From DASYAN01 sp034431765 (lineage in GTDB: Bacteria > Chloroflexota > Ktedonobacteria > Ktedonobacterales > Ktedonobacteraceae): a stretch of DNA of 9,897 nt. The position numbers were made by a program, and so were the translations under genes. Positions within the stretch are counted from its first letter, which is position 1, and each line of letters opens with the position of its first letter. The notes below the pieces were generated by a model. The model saw only the letters and a program-made list of their open reading frames with translations. It did no database searches and was not told the DNA's origin. The stretch covers positions 1 to 9,897 of the forward strand of contig DAOUDD010000275.1 of NCBI GenBank assembly GCA_034431765.1, written 5' to 3'. Below, in pieces: positions 1 through 5,160 of this stretch.

Positions 1-127
1 CTTATAGTATTACGTTTCTTAAAATAAATTCCATAACGATAAGAGCTTCTGATAATAAAGACGTAGTTATCTGTACATTATAAAGTATATTCTCGCAAAG
101 AGAAACTACCCTTGCCTCTAGAAGGAA

Positions 128-164
128 AATTGCAAAAACTCTCGATCGGAGAGTTTTTGCAATT
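128..164. terminator. Perfect 16-bp hairpin, likely bidirectional terminator
   Basis: Positions 128-143 and 149-164 are perfect reverse complements around a 5-nt loop (gatcg). The stem core is ctctc/gagag flanked by aaaaa on the left and ttttt on the right, which is the A-tract/stem/T-tract shape of a terminator working in both directions. It lies about 130 bases past the stop of the minus-strand ArsR-SRPBCC gene, so it may end that transcript or one entering from the left. The rest of 1-290 is AT-rich and I see no supportable gene in it. Confidence 0.65.
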
Positions 165-290
165 ACCGTCTGATTATTTGTTTTTCGCCTATCCTTCAGG
201 ATATGCATCTGTATTAAGTCACTCTAGAGATGCAACCTGATTCGTGTACTGTTGTACGAACAACTTGTTTACAAAGATTGTTTGTTAGTG

Positions 291-1073
291 CTAGTTGCCA
301 ACAACGAGTGGTTGGCCGGTCTCTAGCAAGGTTTTGAGGCCGGAGAGGACCTGGACCCAGCCCTGGTGCAGGCCACTGGCTTCAAAGGTCTCTGGATCAA
401 AGCCTTCGTGCAGAAGCGAAAGCTTGCAGGATTCTCCCATCGGGGTGATCTCCCACGTGACGGTCGAAGGGGTAGTGTTTGAGGAGTGAGAACCCCATGC
501 GGGTTTAAAGGTGGTCACGAGCCGTCGTGGGGGATCGGACTCTAGCACTTCACCCTCCAGGTTAATATCCCCCTGTGGACTGCGGAACTGGTAGGTAGAG
601 CCGGATTGCCAGGTAGACTCTGCGCGTGAGCCGAAGAAATACTGACGTGTCAGGTCTCCGTCAGTGATGGCTTGCCAGAGACGTTCGGGAGTTGTGCGAA
701 TAAACAGTTCATAGACTCGTGATGGTTTCTGATTCATAGATGTTCCCTCCAATGTAGCTTTAAGGCCTAGAAGCGCCTGCGTCCAGGGCTTAGCATACTT
801 ACTGACCCAACGCTCTTGAATTTGTCGGATCGGGACCGGATTGAGATAGTGGAATTTCTCGCGCCCAACCTTGCGGGATGCGATCAATCCAGCCTCCTCT
901 AACACCTTGAGGTGCTTCATGCAACCGAAGCGCGTCATCGGGAGCCGTTGCTGCAATTGCAACAGCGTCTGCCCATCTTGCTCAAACAGTGCATCAAGGA
1001 GCAAGCGTCGATGCGGGTCCGCTAACGCTTTAAAGATTGTGTCCATCTCGTCTGGCTGGTTCAGTTGATCCAT
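291..1073 (-). CDS. ArsR-family regulator fused to an SRPBCC (AHSA1-like) domain
   Basis: A 260-aa cytoplasmic protein from the ATG at 1073. Residues about 8-85 form an ArsR/SmtB winged helix, with the family signature KALADPHRR near the start and the recognition region MTRFGCMKHLKVLEEAGL. Residues 113-260 form an SRPBCC/START-like ligand-pocket domain of the AHSA1 type (VYELFIRTTPERLWQAI, then LVTTFKPAW and a C-terminal helix). No cysteine metal site like that of classical ArsR is evident, so an organic ligand bound by the SRPBCC domain is a plausible inference. An ATG at 1103 in the same frame would add 10 residues, but it sits inside an operator and almost on the predicted transcription start. 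The 1073 ATG has AGAGGGA upstream and places the conserved ArsR start normally. The gene has its own promoter and two operators, so self-repression is likely. An internal ATG at 737 with an ideal ribosome binding site could also give the SRPBCC domain alone. Confidence 0.9.
   Translation of the reverse strand: MDQLNQPDEMDTIFKALADPHRRLLLDALFEQDGQTLLQLQQRLPMTRFGCMKHLKVLEEAGLIASRKVGREKFHYLNPVPIRQIQERWVSKYAKPWTQALLGLKATLEGTSMNQKPSRVYELFIRTTPERLWQAITDGDLTRQYFFGSRAESTWQSGSTYQFRSPQGDINLEGEVLESDPPRRLVTTFKPAWGSHSSNTTPSTVTWEITPMGESCKLSLLHEGFDPETFEASGLHQGWVQVLSGLKTLLETGQPLVVGN
735..750 (-). promoter_or_regulatory. Internal ribosome binding site and ATG inside the ArsR-SRPBCC gene
   Basis: GGAGGGA at 750-744 is followed after 6 nt by an in-frame ATG at 737-735. 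It falls exactly at the boundary between the ArsR and SRPBCC domains. Translation from here would give a 149-aa SRPBCC protein beginning MNQKPSRVYELF, a normal start for a free-standing AHSA1-like protein. The site also encodes linker residues of the fusion (Leu-Glu-Gly-Thr-Ser), so it could be a leftover from a formerly separate gene. Confidence 0.5.
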
Positions 1074-1095
1074 ACTATCCCTCTGTAAAGAATAC

Positions 1096-1111
1096 GTGAC
1101 CATTCTGTCAC
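1096..1111. promoter_or_regulatory. Operator copy 1 (GTGAC-N6-GTCAC)
   Basis: A palindrome with arms GTGAC (1096-1100) and GTCAC (1107-1111). It lies at and just after the predicted transcription start and covers the alternative ATG at 1103. The surrounding bases (tacgtgacc...gtcacct) match the second copy 29 bp away. The likely binder is the ArsR-SRPBCC protein itself, by analogy with self-regulated ArsR proteins. Confidence 0.65.
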
Positions 1112-1117
1112 CTTTCT

Positions 1118-1147
1118 AGTATACGTGACCTTGGTGTCACCTGTCAA
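1118..1147 (-). promoter_or_regulatory. Sigma-70-type promoter of the ArsR-SRPBCC gene
   Basis: On the minus strand a perfect TTGACA (1147-1142) is followed by an 18-nt spacer and TATACT (1123-1118). The predicted start of transcription is near 1111, leaving about 38 nt before the ATG at 1073. One of the two GTGAC-N6-GTCAC palindromes fills the spacer, so a bound repressor would block polymerase. Confidence 0.75.
1125..1140. promoter_or_regulatory. Operator copy 2 (GTGAC-N6-GTCAC)
   Basis: Arms GTGAC (1125-1129) and GTCAC (1136-1140), with the same flanks as copy 1. It fills the spacer between the -35 and -10 boxes of the ArsR-SRPBCC promoter, the usual place for a repressor site. Confidence 0.65.
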
Positions 1148-1176
1148 GATGTAGATCTGATAAGAAATTATACCCA

Positions 1177-1270
1177 TTGCTGCGCAAAATATAGCAAGTT
1201 CTTATGCTACTATAGTAGTATCTAGCATAGCCTTTCCTACCCCAAAAACAGGAAAGAAGTTCTTTTTTCC
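1177..1270 (+). ncRNA. Candidate structured leader or small RNA with terminator-like end
   Basis: Three inverted repeats follow each other: TTGCT/AGCAA (1177-1181, 1193-1197), TATGCTA/TAGCATA (1203-1209, 1223-1229, around an internal CTATAG), and CTTTCCT/AGGAAAG (1232-1238, 1250-1256). The last is followed by a T-rich run at 1260-1268, as in an intrinsic terminator on the plus strand. The 3' arm (1251-1258) can instead pair with TTTTTTCC at 1263-1270, which gives a competing structure. An ATG with a GGGGA box follows at 1318. I see no strong plus-strand promoter upstream, so this could be a transcription attenuator, a small RNA or chance. It matches no named RNA family that I recognise. Confidence 0.3.
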
Positions 1271-1317
1271 AGATGGTATCAGGTAATATAACACACAAGA
1301 AATGAATGGGGACCACT

Positions 1318-1662
1318 ATGTCAGTAATGAACAGGCTTATGCGCGCGTTCGATTCGATGTCGCGCATCGAGATGGAGGGGAAGGATCGAGGCGGCATATG
1401 GGGTGAGAAATACAGCGAACGGGTCATACAGGATGGTGATTATAAGGATACGGCTGGACGCAGACAAAGCATCCCCTATCAACACATTCAGGAGGTACGC
1501 CTGCGCCGTGACGGTCGCTTTTCCGCGTACGACGACCTCTCTATAATCTACACGATCGGCGGTGGCGACTCCAAGACCCGAGAAGAGGCCGTAACGGAAT
1601 CCTCGTTCCAGCGTACGCTGGATACAGAGCATCGCCATTGGTCCGATAGTTGCTGCAACTGA
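1318..1662 (+). CDS. Uncertain ORF, partly opposite the LysE remnant
   Basis: A 114-aa reading frame from the ATG at 1318, with GGGGA at 1308-1312 and 5 nt spacing. The first 80 or so residues are hydrophilic and read like a soluble domain (for example GRRQSIPYQHIQEVRLRRDG, then SAYDDLSIIYTIGG). I do not recognise a family. The tail from about codon 80 onwards is simply the complement of a recognisable LysE start on the other strand, so the present C-terminus is probably accidental. The best reading is a gene or gene fragment that was cut and joined to the LysE fragment near 1555; it may also be non-coding. Confidence 0.25.
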   Translation: MSVMNRLMRAFDSMSRIEMEGKDRGGIWGEKYSERVIQDGDYKDTAGRRQSIPYQHIQEVRLRRDGRFSAYDDLSIIYTIGGGDSKTREEAVTESSFQRTLDTEHRHWSDSCCN

Positions 1663-1712
1663 AAGTCCAAGCAAAAAGCCCTTAAGCAGAAAGTCCAGTA
1701 GCAAAGTTCATG
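1555..1712 (-). pseudogene. LysE-family amino-acid exporter, N-terminal remnant
   Basis: The minus strand from 1704 encodes a first membrane segment and conserved start typical of LysE/RhtB translocators: FLLKGFLLGLSVAATIGPMA, then QRTLERGF and SGLGVATAD. Intact members have about 200 residues and five or six membrane segments, exporting amino acids across the inner membrane. Here the similarity stops after the ATAD motif near 1555, and the following sequence has no LysE character in any frame. The start is damaged too: an ATG at 1712 reads Met-Asn-Phe and then runs out of frame, which removing one G (1701-1702 region) would repair. In its present form only a TTG at 1704 could serve. It is not expected to work. 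Confidence 0.6.
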
Positions 1713-1763
1713 CTTCTTTCACATTGGTTTATAAGTAACACTCTGCTGTGTTCATCCATATAG

Positions 1764-1871
1764 CTTTACAAGCGGCTGCTCGAAAAGATCAGTCGTTACG
1801 ATGAGACACGTACCTCTATCGTGCTTTCCACGCGCGTGAAGAAAGGGCTTCCATTACGCGAGCAGGCTTAG
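1764..1871 (+). pseudogene. Possible 3' remnant of an unknown gene
   Basis: An open stretch of 35 codons between an in-frame TAG (1761-1763) and the stop TAG at 1869-1871 has a protein-like composition: a helical start (YKRLLEKISRYDE) then RTSIVLSTRVKKGLPLREQA. There is no start codon or ribosome binding site. I do not recognise the family, and a stretch this short could be chance. It sits among other broken genes, which makes a remnant more plausible. Confidence 0.25.
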
Positions 1872-1894
1872 CTTCGCTTTGAGGTGAAAGCAGA

Positions 1895-2029
1895 CTATTC
1901 TGTTTTTCCCTGCTGATCGAGAATGCGTTTGAGCACTCCGATGAGCGCAATAGTTCCAAACCAGACCCCGACGAGCAACCAGGGACGCTGCTGTGCCTGT
2001 TTGTTATTGTTGAATTTTGAGGTTGACAT
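1895..2029 (-). CDS. Small single-pass membrane protein, 44 aa
   Basis: The ATG at 2029 is preceded by GGGGAG (2043-2038) with 8 nt spacing, and the frame ends at TAG 1897-1895. The protein has a polar, Asn/Gln-rich N-terminus (about 15 residues), one hydrophobic segment at residues 17-33 (WLLVGVWFGTIALIGVL), then a short basic and polar tail (KRILDQQGKTE). The charge pattern suggests the C-terminus stays in the cytoplasm, but one segment alone does not settle this. It starts 137 nt after the stop of the unknown 275-aa gene on the same strand, so shared transcription is possible. I know of no function. The good ribosome binding site and coherent membrane segment are the main reasons to accept it. 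Confidence 0.7.
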   Translation of the reverse strand: MSTSKFNNNKQAQQRPWLLVGVWFGTIALIGVLKRILDQQGKTE

Positions 2030-2166
2030 TACTTGTACTCCCCTTTTCTGAGTGGTTACTGTATACAAAAGCCAATTTGTATGCTCCGATGGAGACAGGC
2101 TTCTCGTAACGTGTTCTGTTCGGTAGATATCCAGCGTACATACGTTGTACGATAGACAGCAGCCGA

Positions 2167-2994
2167 TCAGACGGTTCCACTATCGCTCGCCTCAGGACGA
2201 TCAATGAAACGCTGCGCGTTGAGATTGTTGTGCGCGGGCGCGGTGAGCTCTCGGTAGCCCTCGATGACATGCTCGGCGAAGGGAGGGATAGGCTCTGTCG
2301 GCTTCTCTACCCGTTCAGTACGATTTTGAGGCAGGTCGGCAGGTGTTTGCAGTGTGCTGATACCGAGACTATTCATCACCAGCATGTTGCGTTGCGCCAG
2401 GACCTGGTGAGGAGCAAACGAATACAGTGGGGTCTCCATCTGTGCAAGCTGCTGCTCGATCTGATCGGGCAGATGTCCATACTGCTCACAAGCGTTGTGC
2501 AGAGCAGCAAACAAGTCTTCCTCAGGAAGAGCAAAGAGGGCATCGAGCGCATACAGCAAGTTGAAGCCGCGATTGAGCATAACGAGCCGTCCATGAAGCA
2601 AGCGCTGCGCCAGTTTGTCATTCCCCTCAACTGTCCATGCCTGATGGACCTGCCGAGTAATATCGGTCAGAGGCAACATATCCAGGCGATGCTGCAAGAA
2701 TGCAACAATGCCCTCCGTATCTCTCTCCTGTTGCCATTGTCGCAGCAGTTCCAGACTACGCCGACCCTCGTATTCCTTGACGGTTTTGGAGACGCTCAGT
2801 AAACAGGTCTTGCATTCCGCAACCCAGAGCGCGTGCAGGTAACGCACAGTATCGGCAATAGAAAAGGTTGAGAAGCGTCGCTGCCCATGCACGGCCTCAA
2901 GAAATTGAAACAACGCGATAAATTCAGCCTCTAATGCGTCAAAGGCAGTTAGTTTCTTTTGCACCAATTCGGGCAGAGATGATGTTGTAGGCAT
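2167..2994 (-). CDS. Hypothetical, mostly helical cytoplasmic protein
   Basis: A 275-aa protein I do not recognise. It has no signal peptide or membrane segment. Residues 8-215 look almost wholly alpha-helical, rich in Leu, Ala and Gln with amphipathic stretches (LEAEFIALFQFLEAVHG, LELLRQWQQERD). The last 60 residues are Pro-rich and polar, probably flexible. A Cys-x2-Cys pair occurs at 61-64, with His at 54 nearby, too little to claim a metal site. The start ATG at 2994 has AAGGA (3004-3000) 5 nt upstream, and a stronger GGAGGAAGG at 3014-3006. The 44-aa membrane protein follows on the same strand, 137 nt downstream, and could belong to the same transcript. Its length and clean ribosome binding site argue for a real gene. 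Confidence 0.75.
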   Translation of the reverse strand: MPTTSSLPELVQKKLTAFDALEAEFIALFQFLEAVHGQRRFSTFSIADTVRYLHALWVAECKTCLLSVSKTVKEYEGRRSLELLRQWQQERDTEGIVAFLQHRLDMLPLTDITRQVHQAWTVEGNDKLAQRLLHGRLVMLNRGFNLLYALDALFALPEEDLFAALHNACEQYGHLPDQIEQQLAQMETPLYSFAPHQVLAQRNMLVMNSLGISTLQTPADLPQNRTERVEKPTEPIPPFAEHVIEGYRELTAPAHNNLNAQRFIDRPEASDSGTV

Positions 2995-3054
2995 ACTTGT
3001 CCTTACCTTCCTCCAAATATTTCACTCTTCGGCAGAGTCTTGAATATCACACTC

Positions 3055-3071
3055 TATAACACGTATAACAC
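3055..3071. repeat. Tandem TATAACAC direct repeat upstream of the 275-aa gene
   Basis: TATAACAC occurs at 3055-3062 and 3064-3071, a period of 9 bp, about 60-75 bp upstream of the minus-strand start at 2994 and 160 bp upstream of the plus-strand methyltransferase. It could be a regulator site or part of a weak AT-rich promoter. Only two copies are present, so chance is possible. Confidence 0.25.
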
Positions 3072-3231
3072 CTATGAAACAGGTTATGACCCTCTATTCT
3101 TTATGCTGATTGTTCATTACAGCTACCAATCATACCACGTTCATGCTTCTCTCTTGAAGACAGTGGTAGAGCGTTATTATTTTGCACGTGGACCGTATTC
3201 TAAATGAGAGAAAACTTTAAGGAGGGGTTCT

Positions 3232-3699
3232 ATGCAAGACAAGACCCTTGATAAACCGGGCGTGGTGACATTTCCACCACGCATTTTCGCCACTGGCTTC
3301 GCAGCTAGTTTGATTTTGCAGTTATTTTTTCCGTTACGACTCGTGCGCCGACGACGAGTGACACTCGCAGCCGTTCTCATAGGGGCGGCAGTAACACTGA
3401 TCCGTTCTGCATTTCGCACAATGCGCAAAGCTGGAACGAACATAGACCCGGAACAGCCGAGTACAGCGCTTGTCACCGAAGGTCCATTCCACTACACGCG
3501 CAATCCCATCTACGTCTCGCTCACGCTACTTTACGCGGGTCTGACACTGCTCTTCAACTCGCTATGGGCAGCACTTGTTCTACCAATCGTACTCCGTATC
3601 CTGACCAAGGGAGTAGTTGAGCGTGAGGAGAAGTATCTGGAGGGCAAATTTGGGCAGCCATACCAGCAATATCAGGCGCAGGTGCCACGCTGGTTCTAG
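3232..3699 (+). CDS. Isoprenylcysteine carboxyl methyltransferase / PEMT-like membrane methyltransferase
   Basis: A 155-aa integral membrane protein of the ICMT/phospholipid methyltransferase-like superfamily, which transfers methyl from S-adenosylmethionine to lipid-linked or small acceptors. Hydrophobic segments lie at about 17-35, 44-58 and 95-123. The family signature is clear: GTNIDPEQP (68-76), EGPFHYTRNPIYVS (83-96, with Arg-Asn-Pro in place of the common Arg-His-Pro), then VEREEKYL (129-136) and FGQPYQQYQAQVPRWF at the C-terminus. These C-terminal elements form the SAM and acceptor site in studied relatives. The ATG at 3232 has AAGGAGGGG upstream with 4 nt spacing. A weak promoter may be TTGAAG (3154-3159) with TTATTT (3177-3182). 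A frameshifted WYL-type regulator begins 22 nt after its stop and may once have been in the same operon. The true substrate cannot be told from sequence. Confidence 0.88.
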   Translation: MQDKTLDKPGVVTFPPRIFATGFAASLILQLFFPLRLVRRRRVTLAAVLIGAAVTLIRSAFRTMRKAGTNIDPEQPSTALVTEGPFHYTRNPIYVSLTLLYAGLTLLFNSLWAALVLPIVLRILTKGVVEREEKYLEGKFGQPYQQYQAQVPRWF

Positions 3700-3720
3700 A
3701 CTGAGCGGGTACAGAAGAAC

Positions 3721-3889
3721 ATGAACGGATTGGCTGTTTAGCCGTTCTTATCATGCTGCTGTTACAGGAAGGCCGCCGGGGACGGCAAATGAGGTTAAGC
3801 AGCGCTTCGAGGTCTCAAAACGCACAATTTTTTGCGATATCCAGTCTCTCTGTGAAATAGGTGTGCCAATTGTGATCAATGAATTGTAA
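3721..3889 (+). pseudogene. WYL/YafY-type (DeoR-like HTH) regulator, frameshifted N-terminal remnant
   Basis: Read with two frame corrections, this region gives the N-terminal winged helix of a YafY/WYL-domain repressor: Met-Asn-Arg-Ile at the start, LAVLIMLLLQEGRRG, then ANEVKQRFEVSKRTIF and DIQSLCEIGVPIV. The first correction adds one base after ATGAAC (3721-3726); the second adds one base in the run of G near 3777-3780. The usual Arg in the SKRTI-x-RDI recognition helix is Cys here (TGC at 3833-3835 region), a CGC to TGC change. After GVPIV the family match stops, a TAA follows at 3887-3889, and the whole C-terminal WYL ligand domain (over 200 residues) is absent. Intact relatives have about 300-330 residues. 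It lies 21 nt past the methyltransferase gene on the same strand, suggesting it once regulated that neighbourhood. Confidence 0.75.
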
Positions 3890-3900
3890 GGTCAGAATAA

Positions 3901-3953
3901 ACGAGGTGAGAGACGGCCGTAGCTTTGTCTTCTGCCGTCTTCTCCCACTTCGT
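3901..3953 (-). terminator. Long imperfect hairpin behind a lost gene's stop codon
   Basis: AGACGGC (3911-3917) and GCCGTCT (3934-3940) form a perfect 7-bp core around a 16-nt loop. The stem extends outwards imperfectly (acgaggtg against cacttcgt, with a 3-nt bulge) to 3901 and 3953. On the minus strand it begins right after the TAA of the remnant at 3956-3954 and is followed by TTTATT, consistent with a terminator left from the vanished gene. Confidence 0.45.
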
Positions 3954-4052
3954 TTAGGTGTTCACTTTCCAAAACTGGAAGTTATCGAAGCGCACAGTGG
4001 TCGGCTGACCATGATTGACGGCAAAAAGCCCTAGACCAAATGGAAATACCAT
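3954..4052 (-). pseudogene. C-terminal remnant of a concanavalin/LamG-like protein
   Basis: The last 33 codons before TAA (3956-3954) read GLGLFAVNHGQPTTVRFDNF followed by QFWKVNT. The pattern 'G-x-GLFA...TTVRFDNF-x-x-W' is typical of the final strands of concanavalin-like jelly-roll domains found in secreted glycosidase-related proteins. The frame stays open upstream to a TGA near 4127, but the sequence there turns AT-rich and loses protein character. No ribosome binding site fits the ATG at 4052. I read it as the surviving 3' end of a larger secreted-protein gene; the exact family is uncertain. Confidence 0.45.
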
Positions 4053-4059
4053 AAAATAG

Positions 4060-4234
4060 AGAGGGAATTTTAAGTGGAACGGGTTGATGTATTTATTTAG
4101 ATTGAGTAAAGGATACTTTTCTCAGACTTTTACTGTCGCTTTGCCTCTTTACTTCCCTAAGAGCAAGAGGAGTATATTAAAAATCTGCTTGATTTATACT
4201 AAAATACAAATTTTGTTCATTCGTATATATTTTC
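4060..4234. other. AT-rich intergenic DNA without a recognisable gene
   Basis: This stretch separates the concanavalin-like remnant from the lipoprotein promoter. It is much more AT-rich than its surroundings. Only short alternative hairpins are visible (ctctt near 4145-4149 with aagag at 4159-4163 or 4165-4169). I see no ORF with a ribosome binding site. Confidence 0.5.
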
Positions 4235-4262
4235 TCACAAATGCAGGTGTGAAATAGTTCAC
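4235..4262. promoter_or_regulatory. Two overlapping palindromes upstream of the lipoprotein promoter
   Basis: TCACA (4235-4239) pairs with TGTGA (4248-4252), and GTGAA (4249-4253) pairs with TTCAC (4258-4262). The two palindromes share the middle element and lie 35-60 bp before the predicted transcription start at 4297, where the promoter lacks a good -35 box. This is a plausible activator or repressor site. Confidence 0.35.
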
Positions 4263-4281
4263 TGTATTTCTGATCATATCA

Positions 4282-4290
4282 TGGTATAAT
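4282..4290 (+). promoter_or_regulatory. Extended -10 promoter of the GerMN lipoprotein
   Basis: TGG directly before TATAAT (4285-4290) is an extended -10 element, which can work without a good -35 box; none is seen at the right distance. The predicted start is near 4297, giving a leader of about 148 nt before the ATG at 4445. Confidence 0.5.
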
Positions 4291-4362
4291 TGTATTATGA
4301 GCGCGTGTGTAGCTAGATCACAAGCTCAGCGGAAATGAATACATAGTAAGATCGGAAGTTGG

Positions 4363-4396
4363 ATGTGTGTATGTGAGTGTGTGCGTGTGTATATGT
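4363..4396 (+). repeat. TG-rich alternating purine-pyrimidine tract in the lipoprotein leader
   Basis: A 34-nt run of alternating purine and pyrimidine (mostly TG/CG/TA steps) with only one break in phase, at 4376. It lies in the predicted untranslated leader, about 50 nt before the ATG. Such tracts can adopt left-handed DNA and can change length by slippage, but the copies here are imperfect. Confidence 0.6.
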
Positions 4397-4444
4397 CCCC
4401 ACTCTGTTTGTTCCTCTACTGATTTATAGCTACAGGAGATTATT

Positions 4445-5125
4445 ATGAAAAAGAGTCTGTCAAACTATGTTCAGTCGGGTAATTCGCATCTTCACAGGTT
4501 CGGTATTGTTCTCGTTACCTCTCTCTGTCTCCTGCTAGCCCTGTTGCTAGGTGCCTGCAACAGTGAAAGCAGCGCTAGTATGTCTGCAAATACGCAAACA
4601 AGCAATACAACGATTAGTGCTCCAACGCCTGCAACGACTTCGCCACTGCTTACACAGCAAGATGCGAATATACAGGATGCAAAAAGTTATCCGGTCAAGA
4701 TCTACTTCTCTAAAACGCCGCAATCGAAGAACGATTTCACAGCCGTTTTTCCTGTCAATCGAGTTTCACCAACGAGTGCGACGGCGACCTTTGCGATGCA
4801 GCAACTTATTGCTGGCCCAACGGCATCAGAACAAAGAGCCGGCTACTTTACAGACCTGCATAATGCACTGCAAGGTATCTCTACCTGCGCCGGACAAGAT
4901 TTTACGCTTGCGCTCAATAAAAAAGGGCTATCAAATGTGCAGGGGACTGCTACACTGCAATTTTGCCGAGGGCTTTCCTCTGCGGGGATTGGGACCGATG
5001 CACGTATTCAGTCCGAGATTACAGCAACGCTGACACAGTTCGCAACAATTAAAAAGGTGATCATTCTGACAAACGCGGGACATTGCTTTGGCGATGGAAG
5101 TGGATTGGATAAGTGCTTGTACTAG
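4445..5125 (+). CDS. GerMN-domain lipoprotein
   Basis: A 226-aa exported lipoprotein. Residues 1-20 are a basic N-region, 21-35 a hydrophobic core, and Leu-Gly-Ala-Cys at 35-38 a lipobox with Cys38 as the lipidated residue. A Ser/Thr/Asn-rich linker (39-80) is typical of surface lipoproteins. Residues 83-215 match the GerMN fold: VKIYFSK, FPVNRVSPTSATATFAMQQL, LIAGPTASEQRAGYFTDL, then SEITATLTQFATIKKVIIL. GerMN domains occur in spore-germination protein GerM and in lipoproteins beside two-component systems, and are thought to bind cell-wall or protein partners. Four cysteines lie in the mature domain (148, 174, 214, 224), so two disulfides are possible. The C-terminus GHCFGDGSGLDKCLY is longer than the domain core. 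AGGAG at 4434-4438 gives 6 nt spacing to the ATG. It stands alone and converges on pckA. Confidence 0.85.
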   Translation: MKKSLSNYVQSGNSHLHRFGIVLVTSLCLLLALLLGACNSESSASMSANTQTSNTTISAPTPATTSPLLTQQDANIQDAKSYPVKIYFSKTPQSKNDFTAVFPVNRVSPTSATATFAMQQLIAGPTASEQRAGYFTDLHNALQGISTCAGQDFTLALNKKGLSNVQGTATLQFCRGLSSAGIGTDARIQSEITATLTQFATIKKVIILTNAGHCFGDGSGLDKCLY

Positions 5126-5160
5126 GAGTTTCATGCTCGCGTAACGCGCTGACAATCTTC

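Noticed and set aside
2..208. A 68-codon minus-strand frame
   Set aside because: No ribosome binding site, AT-rich composition, no domain character, and the perfect hairpin at 128-164 lies inside it.
1074..1103. Ten-residue N-terminal extension of the ArsR-SRPBCC protein
   Set aside because: Its ATG lies inside an operator about 8 nt from the predicted transcription start, whereas the 1073 ATG has a proper ribosome binding site.
1137..1427. A 96-codon minus-strand frame across the hairpin region
   Set aside because: Runs through the hairpins and promoter-side DNA, has no ribosome binding site and reads as random residues.
3723..3747. GAACGG/CCGTTC hairpin as a terminator of the methyltransferase gene
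   Set aside because: It lies inside the coding region of the WYL remnant and has no T-tract, so the match is better explained as former coding sequence.
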